Assembly (NCBI GenBank): GCA_964472195.1
Contig: CAYYJH010000041.1
Location: 1-24,431, forward strand
Length of the DNA stretch: 24,431 nt
Origin: BS750m-G4 sp964472195
Lineage (GTDB): Bacteria; Bacteroidota; Ignavibacteria; Tepidaquicellales; Tepidaquicellaceae
Direction of reading: 5' to 3'
The stretch's first letter is position 1; each line of letters begins with the position of its first letter. Of the stretch, positions 7,882 through 16,147 are shown piece after piece. Under the pieces are notes generated by a model. It did no database searches and was not told where the DNA came from. It saw only the letters and a list, made by a program, of their open reading frames with translations. The position numbers and the translations under genes were made by a program.

Positions 7882-9482
7882 AATGATGTATTAAAAATTA
7901 ATTGAAAACCTGCTTTAATTTGAAAAGTATCCTCTCTATTTTCGAGGAAATAAAATTTATTTGTTGCTTCTACAAATATTGACGGGAAGTTTATTAGATT
8001 CGGTTTGAAACTCACACCTGCACTAATTTCCGTGTAGTTATTATAGTTTAATTGTTTGCTGTCTCCTTGAGCAAACTGACCTAAGTAAAATTCTATGTTT
8101 GAGTATCCCCCGGTTAAATATCTCAATGTTTCTTTTAAATAAACCTGACCGAAGAAGTTTCTGAATTTGTAATCGTAAAGTCCCGTACCGTAAATATCCA
8201 TGAAAATAAATTCTCTCTTAGATGTTTTTCTTCCTGCGTAAAAAGCCGGACTACCAAATCTATATCCTGCAGAAAGCATTGGTTTAAAATTGAAACTGTT
8301 CTTTTTAAAATCAATTTCCCTGACATAACCTGCTCTTATTTCAAAAACAATATAGTCGATAGGTAAATATTTCCAGAAACCTCCAACTTCGACAAACCTA
8401 TCATTATAAATATTGTCTGGCTTTGAACGACTGTCGAGATAAATATCGGTATATAGTCCTGTATAAAGTCCTTTTGCAACTCTATAATTAAGATGACCGA
8501 CTAAGTTTGAAATATAATTTTCCTGAAATGTATCATAATAATTATAGAAATAGACATCAAAGGCTGCTGGAGAAAGATAAGGAATCATTTGTTTTAAATA
8601 ATATATAGCCTTCCTTGATTCATCAATTTCATCGTAATCCTTTGAGGTTCTTTCAACATATTCAAAATACTTTAATGAAGTTTTATACTTTTTTTGTTTA
8701 TCGTAAATGTATGCAAGCTGTAAATGAATATTGGTTTTTTTCGGATTTTCTTTTGCATATTGTCTAAAAATCTTTGCTGCTTTAGTTAATTCACCATTAT
8801 TCAGTAAAGCATAAGCTTGATTCAAATCTTCATCAGTCATTGTTCCTTCAATCTTCTCCGTAACTCCAAGATTCTTATTTATGTTTGCTATTTCTTCATT
8901 GGCACTTGCAACTTCTGATTCATTAGTCGAATTTTCAGCAACATACTTGAAATATTCTAATGATTTTGTATAATCTTTTTTATTATTATAGATATATCCT
9001 AACTGTAAATGAATCTTAGTATCATTAGAATTCTTTGTGAGGTATTCTTCAAACAAAGTTATAGCTTTATCGTTATCTCCGTTGTTTAAATATTCATAGG
9101 CTTTGTTTAATTCAGTGTTTTCATTTAAACTTTTTATGTTTTCTAATTCAAGCTTCGCTCTATCAACCTCTGATATATCAGTTGAATTATTTTTTACATA
9201 ATCAAAATACTCATAAGCCTTATCAAAGTTTTTATCTATATAATGAATATAAGCAAGCTGCAAATATATCTTAGTATCTTCAGGATAATTGACTATGTGA
9301 CGCTCGAAAATTTCAGTAGCTAATTCTGTTTGACCTGAATTAAGATATGAATATGCTAAATCCAGTTCGTCATCGTTTGTTTGAGAAAATAGTTTATTAA
9401 AACCAAAACCTGATAAAATTACCATGATTGAAATCATGATTATTAGATTTCTGCTCTTTCTCAAATTCTTTTTAGTGTACAT
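7878..9482 (-). CDS. TPR plus outer-membrane beta-barrel protein, NfrA-like
   Basis: I chose ATG at 9482 (534 residues). The frame is open to a TTG at 9563, but only the ATG places the hydrophobic segment LIIMISIMVILSGFGF right after a basic N-terminus. Residues ~37-300 are three successive blocks of about 86-93 residues, each with two TPR-like units (D.ELNKAYEYLNNG...KA..LFE, then D.KIHLQLAYIYD.KK.Y..SL.YF.YV). The blocks are clear internal duplications. The last ~235 residues alternate in a beta-barrel fashion, with aromatic strand ends, and recall the C-terminal region of NfrA. In E. coli, NfrA sits in the outer membrane and works with NfrB on a surface glycan. Overlap with the glycosyltransferase gene supports the same pairing here. 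BcsC/PgaA-like export is an alternative description. Confidence 0.8.
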   Translation of the reverse strand: MYTKKNLRKSRNLIIMISIMVILSGFGFNKLFSQTNDDELDLAYSYLNSGQTELATEIFERHIVNYPEDTKIYLQLAYIHYIDKNFDKAYEYFDYVKNNSTDISEVDRAKLELENIKSLNENTELNKAYEYLNNGDNDKAITLFEEYLTKNSNDTKIHLQLGYIYNNKKDYTKSLEYFKYVAENSTNESEVASANEEIANINKNLGVTEKIEGTMTDEDLNQAYALLNNGELTKAAKIFRQYAKENPKKTNIHLQLAYIYDKQKKYKTSLKYFEYVERTSKDYDEIDESRKAIYYLKQMIPYLSPAAFDVYFYNYYDTFQENYISNLVGHLNYRVAKGLYTGLYTDIYLDSRSKPDNIYNDRFVEVGGFWKYLPIDYIVFEIRAGYVREIDFKKNSFNFKPMLSAGYRFGSPAFYAGRKTSKREFIFMDIYGTGLYDYKFRNFFGQVYLKETLRYLTGGYSNIEFYLGQFAQGDSKQLNYNNYTEISAGVSFKPNLINFPSIFVEATNKFYFLENREDTFQIKAGFQLIFNTSL

Positions 9483-9735
9483 TATCGATTGTTTAATTTC
9501 TGATGAATTATTGTGATATTTTTGATTGAATTTTTTCACTCTTAAATAATGTGCAAATATCAAGCCAAAGTTGTCTTATTTTGTTACTTTTTTATGTGGT
9601 TGATTTATAGAGGTTTAAATCTAAGATATGCTTCAGCTAAGAGAGGAAGAAAAATATTTATTATTATATAATAGTCTGTACACTATCATTATTATAAGCT
9701 CACTATTATACTTAAAAGTTAGATTAAATAATAAA

Positions 9736-10635
9736 TTATTCAATTTTTGAACGGATTAGTTTTACCGCATTAACAACTCTCGGTCCAGGTCTAAAAAGTA
9801 TGTTTTCATCGACAAAAATTACTTTATTTTCTTTTACAGCTTTCGTTGAATTCAGATTATCAGAAATCTCCTCTTCGTACTTTTCATACCCTTTAACATC
9901 CGATGTATCCGTAGGAAAAATTATGTACTCAGGATCTTTTTCTGTTACATCCTCATAACTTATCATCGGGTATTCAATTGCTTCGTCCCGATAAAGATTA
10001 TCAAAACCAGATAACTCGATAATTTCATTTATAAACGTATTATGGTTTGCTGACATTAACGGATTAACAGATATCAGCAGCAGACATTTTTTTCCAATAG
10101 AATTTCGATTTAAATTTTCAAAATAGATTTTATCATTATTAATTTTATTTGAGATTTCATTAGCTTCTTTTTCCTTTCCTGTAATTATTCCGAGGTCATT
10201 TATCATTTTTATTATGCCGTTAACATTTCTTGGATTTGTTACAAATACTTTCAATCCAAGATTCTTAAGAGCTTTGAAAGATTGTTTAGCATTCCCTTCT
10301 ACAGTCAGTAATATTAAATCCGGTTTTAAAGAAGTTATGATTTCATAATTCGGGTCAATCATCCCCCCGACTTTCGTTTTATTTTTTGCATCAACAGGAT
10401 AATCGCAATAGTTTGTTACACCAACAACCAGTGAATCTGCTCCAATTGCATATAAAGTTTCGGTAATATTTGGAGCCAATGAAATAATTCTTTTGGGAAG
10501 TGTGCCTAAGGAGATTTCATTTCCTAAATCATCCTGTATAGTAAGACTATCGTTGCTTATTTCTCTTTCATCATGGCAGGAAATGAAAACAACTACCAGA
10601 GTTATGCTGAAAATTAAACGTGCTAATTTTAACAA
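9736..10635 (-). CDS. BtuF-like cobalamin/Fe-siderophore-type substrate-binding lipoprotein
   Basis: The 299-residue product belongs to the periplasmic binding protein family PF01497. The N-terminus is a lipoprotein signal with lipobox FISC (Cys20). Family features are LGTLPKRIISLAPNITETLYAIGA (about 42-65), VGVTNYCDYP, a KVGGMIDPNYEIITSLKPDLIL block and the closing FRPGPRVVNAVKLI. The order and motifs are closest to BtuF, which hands vitamin B12 to BtuCD, but heme or siderophore cannot be excluded. The start is TTG at 10635; an in-frame stop lies only five codons upstream and there is no better ATG. No permease, ATPase or TonB receptor gene is in the window, and no cobalamin riboswitch is evident in the 98-bp leader. 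The gene may be co-transcribed with the one at 10734-12011. Confidence 0.85.
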   Translation of the reverse strand: MLKLARLIFSITLVVVFISCHDEREISNDSLTIQDDLGNEISLGTLPKRIISLAPNITETLYAIGADSLVVGVTNYCDYPVDAKNKTKVGGMIDPNYEIITSLKPDLILLTVEGNAKQSFKALKNLGLKVFVTNPRNVNGIIKMINDLGIITGKEKEANEISNKINNDKIYFENLNRNSIGKKCLLLISVNPLMSANHNTFINEIIELSGFDNLYRDEAIEYPMISYEDVTEKDPEYIIFPTDTSDVKGYEKYEEEISDNLNSTKAVKENKVIFVDENILFRPGPRVVNAVKLIRSKIE

Positions 10636-10696
10636 AATAAAACTAAATTATTATACTTAGTAAATTTTAGAAGATGTGATTTGAAAATTATTTGCT

Positions 10697-10725
10697 ATTT
10701 GGAATTTGTTTTTTGTTATTTTAAA
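10697..10725. repeat. T-rich intergenic repeat, copy 1
   Basis: Contains GGAATTT followed by a T/G-rich 22-mer (10704-10725) that recurs with one mismatch at 12158-12179. It lies upstream of the btuF-like gene. Its role is unknown. Confidence 0.4.
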
Positions 10726-10733
10726 AAGACAGA

Positions 10734-12011
10734 TCATGTTTTCAATTTCTTCTTCTTAGCCGCAGGAAAAAGTACATTGTTTAATATCAACCTATAACCG
10801 GGTGAATTCTTAAACCTGCTTAAATCTGTTGGAGGATCTCCTACCAAGTGCTGGTAATCTTCCGGGTCGTGCCCGGAATAAAAAGTAAATGTTCCCCTGC
10901 CATAATTCCCGTGTACATATCTCACAAAATCAGTCTCTTCATTTAGTGCGAGTATAGTTATGTTCTTTTTTAAAAACTCTTTTCTAAATCCTGATGTCTG
11001 CCCTAAAAATCCTTTTATCAAAGCTGTATGACATTGGTTTAGCATTGTAGGTACAGGGTCAAACTTTGCTGAAAAGTCCACAAGATTAAAATAATCATTG
11101 CTTTCACCCATTATTACAAGATCACCGGTAATATCAATATCAGAAAATTCATAAACATAAGGATTCATCTCTATTTTAAAATTCTCGAAAGCAAGACATT
11201 CATCGTAATCGAGTTTATCGTTAGCAAGCGGGTCAAGCGGGTCTCCATCATACATTACGTCACATATATCTGTATTTTGAACTGCAAGGGCAATATCGTA
11301 CGTATCGGTTCCCGAGCACATTGTGAAAAGAAATCCGCCGTTAGCAACATAATTTTGTATTTGCTTAACTACATCAAGCTTCAGATGTGATACCTTTTTA
11401 TATCCAAGTTTCAAAGCCATCTCTTCACTCAACTTCTGCTGAGCTATATACCAGTCCGATGCATGAAAAGCAGCATAGAATTTTCCGTACTGTCCGGTAA
11501 AATCCTCGTGGTGCAAGTGAAGCCAGTCGTAACCTTTTAGTTTTCCCTCCAATACTTCTTTATCCCAAAGTTTTTCGTATGGAATCTCAGCATACTCGAG
11601 TGCAAGCGTAACAGCATCATCCCAGGGAAGTGCATTCGGAGGAACGTAAACAGCTATCTTAGCAACTTTTTCCAACCTGATCACATCCGTGTTGCTATTT
11701 TCGTCCTTTACATCAGCATAAACCTGTGCGGTTTGCGTACCATCGAGCAACTCATAAGAAACCCCTTTTTGTTTGCATTCATATTCAAGCTCGGACGAGT
11801 AACCAAACATAAAAGCTCCCCCTCGATAATTCAATAACCAATCAAGCTCCCTGCCGTTAAGCAAATGCCTGTAGGCAATACCGTATGCTTTTAAATGATC
11901 CGTTTGCGAAAGCTCCATCGGAACAAGCAGCTTAACCTGTGCTGAAGAAACATTGGTAAACGATAGGATGAAACAAATAAAAAGAATTAATTTTATTGTA
12001 TATTTTATCAC
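10734..12011 (-). CDS. Conserved secreted protein of the 'asparagine synthetase B'-labelled Bacteroidota family
   Basis: The 425-residue product has a signal peptide (1-25, ending VSSAQ) and long conserved stretches: HLKAYGIAYRHL, DWLLNYRGGAFM, LPWDDAVTLALEYAEIPYEK, YDWLHLHHEDFTGQYGKFYA, FLFTMCSGTDTYDIALA, NPYVYEFSDIDI, FTFYSGHDPEDYQHLVGDPP and the end SPGYRLILNNVLFPAAKKKK. From memory this is a widespread FCB family often deposited as 'asparagine synthetase B'. It has a signal peptide, no N-terminal catalytic Cys and no ATP-pyrophosphatase loop, so that name is not supported. The MCSGT segment recalls glutamine-amidotransferase-like folds, which is only a hint. The start is GTG at 12011; an ATG two bases upstream is out of frame and closes at once. 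Function unknown. Confidence 0.85.
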   Translation of the reverse strand: MIKYTIKLILFICFILSFTNVSSAQVKLLVPMELSQTDHLKAYGIAYRHLLNGRELDWLLNYRGGAFMFGYSSELEYECKQKGVSYELLDGTQTAQVYADVKDENSNTDVIRLEKVAKIAVYVPPNALPWDDAVTLALEYAEIPYEKLWDKEVLEGKLKGYDWLHLHHEDFTGQYGKFYAAFHASDWYIAQQKLSEEMALKLGYKKVSHLKLDVVKQIQNYVANGGFLFTMCSGTDTYDIALAVQNTDICDVMYDGDPLDPLANDKLDYDECLAFENFKIEMNPYVYEFSDIDITGDLVIMGESNDYFNLVDFSAKFDPVPTMLNQCHTALIKGFLGQTSGFRKEFLKKNITILALNEETDFVRYVHGNYGRGTFTFYSGHDPEDYQHLVGDPPTDLSRFKNSPGYRLILNNVLFPAAKKKKLKT

Positions 12012-12157
12012 ATTATCAATTTAAATTTATTAGAAGGTTTATTCAAATGATTTAAACATACTATTCTTAAATTTAATAATATCAGATATAATATTATAAG
12101 TTCCCAATCAGAAAGAAATTTGTATTTTGAAATTTTAATTATTGGAATTTATTTGTT

Positions 12158-12179
12158 ATTTGTTTTTTGTAATTTTAAA
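12158..12179. repeat. T-rich intergenic repeat, copy 2
   Basis: A 22-mer matching 10704-10725 with one mismatch, and again preceded nearby by GGAATTT (12144-12150). It ends 16 bp before the tsaD start codon. It may be a dispersed intergenic motif. Confidence 0.4.
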
Positions 12180-12195
12180 TTTTAAGTATTATTTT

Positions 12196-13221
12196 ATGAT
12201 CGTTTTAGCATTCGAAACTTCCTGCGATGAAACTTCTGTAGCCGTATTAGAAAACGGGAAAGTACTCTCCAACATAATCGCATCACAGTTATTCCACTCA
12301 GAATTTGGCGGAGTTGTTCCCGAAATCGCATCGAGAGAACATCTAAAAAAAATCGTTGAGATTACGGAAGAAGCATTAATCAAATCTAAAAAATTTCTAA
12401 ACGAAATTAATCTAATCGCCGCAACTTCAGAACCCGGTTTGATTGGTGCTCTCCTAATCGGGTTGAATTTCGCAAAATCAATCGCAGCTTCCCTGAACGT
12501 TCCTTTCGTTACAGTGAACCACATACAGGCACACATATATTCTACATTCCTTAATCAAAAAAGACCTGAATTCCCTTTCATCTCACTGATAGTCTCTGGT
12601 GGTCACACGTTATTAATATTAGTTAATAATTGCTTCGAACATAAAATTCTCGGCACTACGGTCGATGATGCAGCTGGTGAAGCATTCGATAAGGTTGCAA
12701 AATTATTGAAGCTCGGATATCCGGGCGGACCACTTATTGATAAGCTCGCTAAACAAGGCAACCATGCATATCATAAATTCCCTTTAGCTAACGTGAAAAA
12801 CTATCCTCTTAACTTTTCCTTTTCAGGGATAAAAACATCCGTCCTTTATTTTTTAAGAGATATAGATTTTGGAAACAAAAGAAGTGATAAACTTGTTAAC
12901 GACATTTGTGCATCTTTTCAATACGCAGTCGTAGAATCTCTTTACAGAAAAACTATAAAAGCTGCACAACAATATGATATAAAAAACTTATCTATATCGG
13001 GGGGTGTCTCGGCAAACTCCTATCTGCAAAAGAAATTTTTTTCATTGAATAAAGAGGGTTACAAAATCTTCATTCCAGACATCGAATATTCAACAGATAA
13101 CGCAGCTATGATTGGTCTTGTAGGAATGCTCAAATACAAACTAACTAAAAGAAAGAAATATTACTCCCGCGAATCCTTCAACGAAAAAGCAAAACCAAGA
13201 TTGAATTATGAGAACTTCTGA
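12196..13221 (+). CDS. tsaD: tRNA N6-adenosine threonylcarbamoyltransferase TsaD
   Basis: TsaD transfers the threonylcarbamoyl group from TC-AMP to A37 of ANN-decoding tRNAs, together with TsaB and TsaE. I chose ATG at 12196 (341 residues), because the protein then starts MIVLAFETSCDETSVAV as in the family; the frame also runs upstream to a TTG at 12142, which would add an unrelated hydrophobic stretch. Other signatures are GGVVPEIASREH (38-49), the metal-binding pair His109/His113 in NHIQAHIYSTF, SLIVSGGHT, TVDDAAGEAFDKVAK, PGGP, FSFSGIKTS and SISGGVSANSYL near the C-terminus. Length and motifs are complete. The gene is divergent from the secreted protein at 10734-12011 and converges on a small membrane protein gene 12 bp downstream. 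Confidence 0.97.
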   Translation: MIVLAFETSCDETSVAVLENGKVLSNIIASQLFHSEFGGVVPEIASREHLKKIVEITEEALIKSKKFLNEINLIAATSEPGLIGALLIGLNFAKSIAASLNVPFVTVNHIQAHIYSTFLNQKRPEFPFISLIVSGGHTLLILVNNCFEHKILGTTVDDAAGEAFDKVAKLLKLGYPGGPLIDKLAKQGNHAYHKFPLANVKNYPLNFSFSGIKTSVLYFLRDIDFGNKRSDKLVNDICASFQYAVVESLYRKTIKAAQQYDIKNLSISGGVSANSYLQKKFFSLNKEGYKIFIPDIEYSTDNAAMIGLVGMLKYKLTKRKKYYSRESFNEKAKPRLNYENF

Positions 13222-13233
13222 CAAAAATAACTT

Positions 13234-13500
13234 TTACTTCTTCCTCTTCCTCTTGCTTCTAATATGATTACCCGATATGTAAACAATAACAGCAACCACA
13301 AGGTGAATCCAGAACCATGGACTTGACGTGCCAAGGTTGTCGACTATGTAGATCAAAACCAGTACTCTCGGGATAAAAATCGTTAACAATATATCACCCA
13401 CAAAAGGAACGCTGTTATACGGAATTGAACCTGTGAAATAAAAAATGATTAACGTAACTCTCGGTATAAAAAGGGATAGAACTAAAAAAAGTGAATCCAT
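13234..13500 (-). CDS. Small membrane protein (88 aa), unknown
   Basis: About three membrane segments are visible (near 4-22, 28-53 and 60-78), with the motif FIPRV repeated near residues 11 and 42. The C-terminus is strongly basic (RSKRKRKK), which should face the cytoplasm. The gene fills the space between tsaD, its convergent neighbour, and divergent amrS. The ATG start and absence of a better frame on either strand support it. I do not recognise the family. Confidence 0.65.
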   Translation of the reverse strand: MDSLFLVLSLFIPRVTLIIFYFTGSIPYNSVPFVGDILLTIFIPRVLVLIYIVDNLGTSSPWFWIHLVVAVIVYISGNHIRSKRKRKK

Positions 13501-13655
13501 AATGATTCAATTTTAGTTTTAAAATATTTCAAAAATAATTATTAATAAATTAAACTGCAGTTCTTTTTTGAAATCCGAAAAATCAATTTCTGACTTAACA
13601 ATATATAATACAATTTTTATTCTCCATAATGTAATTACTGCTATCATAACAAAAA

Positions 13656-14687
13656 ATGAAAGAAGCACATTTCTATAATAATTTAGACGACAATAAAGTC
13701 CAGTGCACGCTCTGTTCACACAAATGCATCATCAGCACCTCCAAACGTGGAACCTGCGGTGTCCGTGAAAACATCGATGGAGTTCTCTACGCACTTAATT
13801 ACGGAAAATTAGCTGCACAACACATCGACCCGATCGAAAAGAAGCCTTTATTTCACTTTTACCCAGGCTCGAAGTCATATTCTATATCTACCGTTGGTTG
13901 TAATTTCAGATGCACTTTTTGCCAGAACCACGATATTTCCCAATTGCCTGCCCGAACAGGTAGAATTATAGGGAAGTATTTTTCACCAGAGGATGTCGTG
14001 GAAAAAGCTGTTAAGTACGATTGCAAGAGTATTTCTTATACTTACACCGAACCCACTATTTATTTTGAATATGCTTTAGACGTTGCAAAGATCGCACAAC
14101 AACATAATATAAAAAACGTATTTGTTACAAATGGATACTTCTCACTCGAAGCTTTACGTGAAATCATTCCTTATCTCGATGCTGCTAACGTCGACCTGAA
14201 ATCTTATTCAGAAGACTTCTATAAAAAGCATTGTAAGGCGAAATTAAGTCCAGTGCTGGAGACAATAAAACTTTTAAAGGAATGCGGCATATGGATCGAG
14301 GTAACAACATTAATAATTCCTACGAAAAATGATTCTGAAAAAGAGCTGAATTTAATTGCTGAATATATTGCACGTATTGACGAAGATATTCCATGGCACA
14401 TTAGTGCTTTCTATCCGACTTACAAACTATTAAACGTTCAACCGACTTCTCCCAAAACACTTTTACACGCTCGCGATATCGGAATTAAAACGGGGCTACA
14501 TTATGTTTACACTGGTAACATCTATAATAAGAATACCGAAACAACTTTTTGTAATAATTGTAAAAAGCCTCTGATAGAAAGACACTTTTATGATGTCGTC
14601 AACAGGTTTGTTGTTAATGCTTACTGCCCTTACTGTGGAAATTCAATAGCAGGAGTTGGACTTGATACACCTGAATTGTTACATTGA
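13656..14687 (+). CDS. amrS: AmmeMemoRadiSam-type radical SAM enzyme AmrS
   Basis: The 343-residue product is a PflA-like radical SAM protein of the AmmeMemoRadiSam system. The N-terminus has CTLCSHKC (17-24) and RGTCGVREN. The [4Fe-4S] site is CNFRCTFC (Cys82, Cys86, Cys89), preceded by YSISTVG. Further family marks are SYTYTEPTIYFEYALD, FVTNGY, AANVDLKSY and HISAFYPTYKL. Two CxxC pairs near the end (CNNC, CPYC) form a probable zinc knuckle. The substrate is not established in the family. The usual partners AmrA and AmrB/Memo are not in this window. A perfect hairpin with a T run follows at 14829-14860. Confidence 0.93.
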   Translation: MKEAHFYNNLDDNKVQCTLCSHKCIISTSKRGTCGVRENIDGVLYALNYGKLAAQHIDPIEKKPLFHFYPGSKSYSISTVGCNFRCTFCQNHDISQLPARTGRIIGKYFSPEDVVEKAVKYDCKSISYTYTEPTIYFEYALDVAKIAQQHNIKNVFVTNGYFSLEALREIIPYLDAANVDLKSYSEDFYKKHCKAKLSPVLETIKLLKECGIWIEVTTLIIPTKNDSEKELNLIAEYIARIDEDIPWHISAFYPTYKLLNVQPTSPKTLLHARDIGIKTGLHYVYTGNIYNKNTETTFCNNCKKPLIERHFYDVVNRFVVNAYCPYCGNSIAGVGLDTPELLH

Positions 14688-14724
14688 ATTGACAAAGAAA
14701 TTTAAATATTTTTAAGGAAATTGT

Positions 14725-14878
14725 CTAAGGCACAAAGACACCAAGTTTTTATTAATATACTTAACACTATCTCAAATGCTTAAGCCATGGTTTATCCTTT
14801 TTACAGTATCTCTTTTTATTTTTCGTTATTAACAAGATTCTTTAATCTTGTTAAGTTTTTCTTTTCTTTGTGTTTTAG
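14725..14878. repeat. Possible MITE-like element with imperfect terminal inverted repeats
   Basis: CTAAGGCACAAAG (14725-14737) and CTTTGTGTTTTAG (14866-14878) are inverted copies matching at 11 of 13 positions. They bound 154 bp of non-coding DNA that includes the terminator hairpin. No target-site duplication is seen. The CACAAAGACAC text resembles motifs often found between genes in related genomes. Confidence 0.3.
14829..14860 (+). terminator. Intrinsic terminator after amrS
   Basis: TTAACAAGATT pairs perfectly with AATCTTGTTAA over a CTTT loop, followed by GTTTTTCTTTTC. It separates amrS from the acyl-CoA dehydrogenase operon. Confidence 0.75.
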
Positions 14879-14973
14879 TATCTTCTCTCCAAGGAGTCAC
14901 TGCGGGAGTGGCAACATTTAGATAGCTTTTATTTTTTAAAATAAACTACTTTCAAATCTTTTAAAAGAATAAT

Positions 14974-16119
14974 ATGGATTTCAAATTAACTGAAGACCAA
15001 AAGCTAATCAAGAATACCGTTAGAGATTTTGCAGAACGAGTTATTAAACCAGTAGCAAAAGAGTTAGATGAAAAAGAAGAATTTTCATTAGAGACTACTA
15101 AGCAAATCGGTAAACTTGGTTTGTTCGGCATATATTTACCTGAAAAATACGGAGGACAAAATCTTGACACTACATGTTATATTATTGCAGTTGAAGAACT
15201 GGCAAGGGTGGATGGTTCGCATGCTGCAACACTGGCAGCTCACAACTCTCTTGGAATAGGACCTTTATATCATTATGGCAACGAAGAACAAAAAATGAAG
15301 TACATTCCAAAATTATGTACGGGTGAAGCTGTTTGGTCTTTTGGATTAACAGAACCGGAAGCAGGCTCTGATTCGAGGGGGACAAAAACAAAAGCTCATC
15401 TGGATAATGATGAATGGATAATAAATGGTTCGAAGATATTTATTACTAACGGTTCTTCAAAAATTTCATTAGGATGCACAGTTCAGGCAGTCACTGGAGA
15501 AAAAGACGGTCAAAAAGAATACTCGACTATCATTGTTGAAAATGGAACACCCGGCTTTAATGCTATTGATATGCATGGAAAGTTAATGTGGAGAGCTTCG
15601 AATACTTCCGAGCTATATTTCGAGGACTGCCGGGTACCAAAGAAAAATCTGCTCGGTAAGATTGGAGAAGGGTCGCATATAATGCTCAGCACTTTAGATA
15701 ACGGAAGGCTTTCGATAGCGGCAATGGGTTTGGGATGTGCACAGGGAGCTTACGAAGCTGCAATGAAGTATGCACACGAAAGAAAACAATTCGGAAAACC
15801 TATTGTGAAATTTCAAACAACTGCATTTAAATTAGCAGATATGGCATTGAAAATAGAATTAGCAAGGAATCTTCTTTATAAAGCATGCTGGTTATACGAT
15901 AACGACCATCCGTTCGCAAAAGAAGCAGCTATGTCAAAATTATATTGCTCTGAAATTGCAAGAGAAGTTGCAGATGAAGCAGTACAGATACACGGAGGAT
16001 ACGGGTTGATGAAAGAATATGATGTAGAAAGATTTTATCGAGACCAGAGGTTATTACAAATCGGGGAAGGAACTTCCGAAATACAAAGATTGGTTATATC
16101 AAGACATATAGGATGTTAA
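14974..16119 (+). CDS. Acyl-CoA dehydrogenase (short-chain/butyryl type)
   Basis: This 381-residue FAD enzyme oxidises acyl-CoA to trans-2-enoyl-CoA and passes electrons to ETF. It has full family length. Landmarks are LGLFGIYLPEKYGG, DGSHAATLAAHNSLG, WSFGLTEPEAGSDSRGTKT (FAD/substrate contact), ITNGSSK, RMAS-like WRASNTSELYFEDCRVPKKNLLG, YAHERKQFGKPIVKFQ, QIHGGYGLMKEYDVERFYRD and the C-terminal IGEGTSEIQRLVISR. Glu365 there is the usual catalytic base of the short/medium-chain branch. Chain length cannot be fixed from sequence alone. The CstA-type transporter gene starts 28 bp downstream on the same strand, so the two are probably co-transcribed. No ETF or thiolase gene is nearby. Confidence 0.95.
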   Translation: MDFKLTEDQKLIKNTVRDFAERVIKPVAKELDEKEEFSLETTKQIGKLGLFGIYLPEKYGGQNLDTTCYIIAVEELARVDGSHAATLAAHNSLGIGPLYHYGNEEQKMKYIPKLCTGEAVWSFGLTEPEAGSDSRGTKTKAHLDNDEWIINGSKIFITNGSSKISLGCTVQAVTGEKDGQKEYSTIIVENGTPGFNAIDMHGKLMWRASNTSELYFEDCRVPKKNLLGKIGEGSHIMLSTLDNGRLSIAAMGLGCAQGAYEAAMKYAHERKQFGKPIVKFQTTAFKLADMALKIELARNLLYKACWLYDNDHPFAKEAAMSKLYCSEIAREVADEAVQIHGGYGLMKEYDVERFYRDQRLLQIGEGTSEIQRLVISRHIGC

Positions 16120-16147
16120 TATTTCTTATTTAAAATAAAAAAATTCA

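Noticed and set aside
7878..9563. Longer NfrA-like frame from TTG 9563
   Set aside because: The ATG at 9482 gives a normal signal sequence; the extra 27 residues look like leader DNA.
10636..10733. Cobalamin riboswitch before the btuF-like gene
   Set aside because: Only 98 bp of AT-rich DNA, with no B12-box-like sequence or suitable fold.
12142..12195. Upstream extension of tsaD from a TTG
   Set aside because: TsaD proteins begin at the MIVLAFETSCDET block; the extension is AT-rich leader.
13519..13719. 66-codon minus-strand frame overlapping the start of amrS
   Set aside because: It overlaps a certain gene and its promoter region, and has no family-like features.
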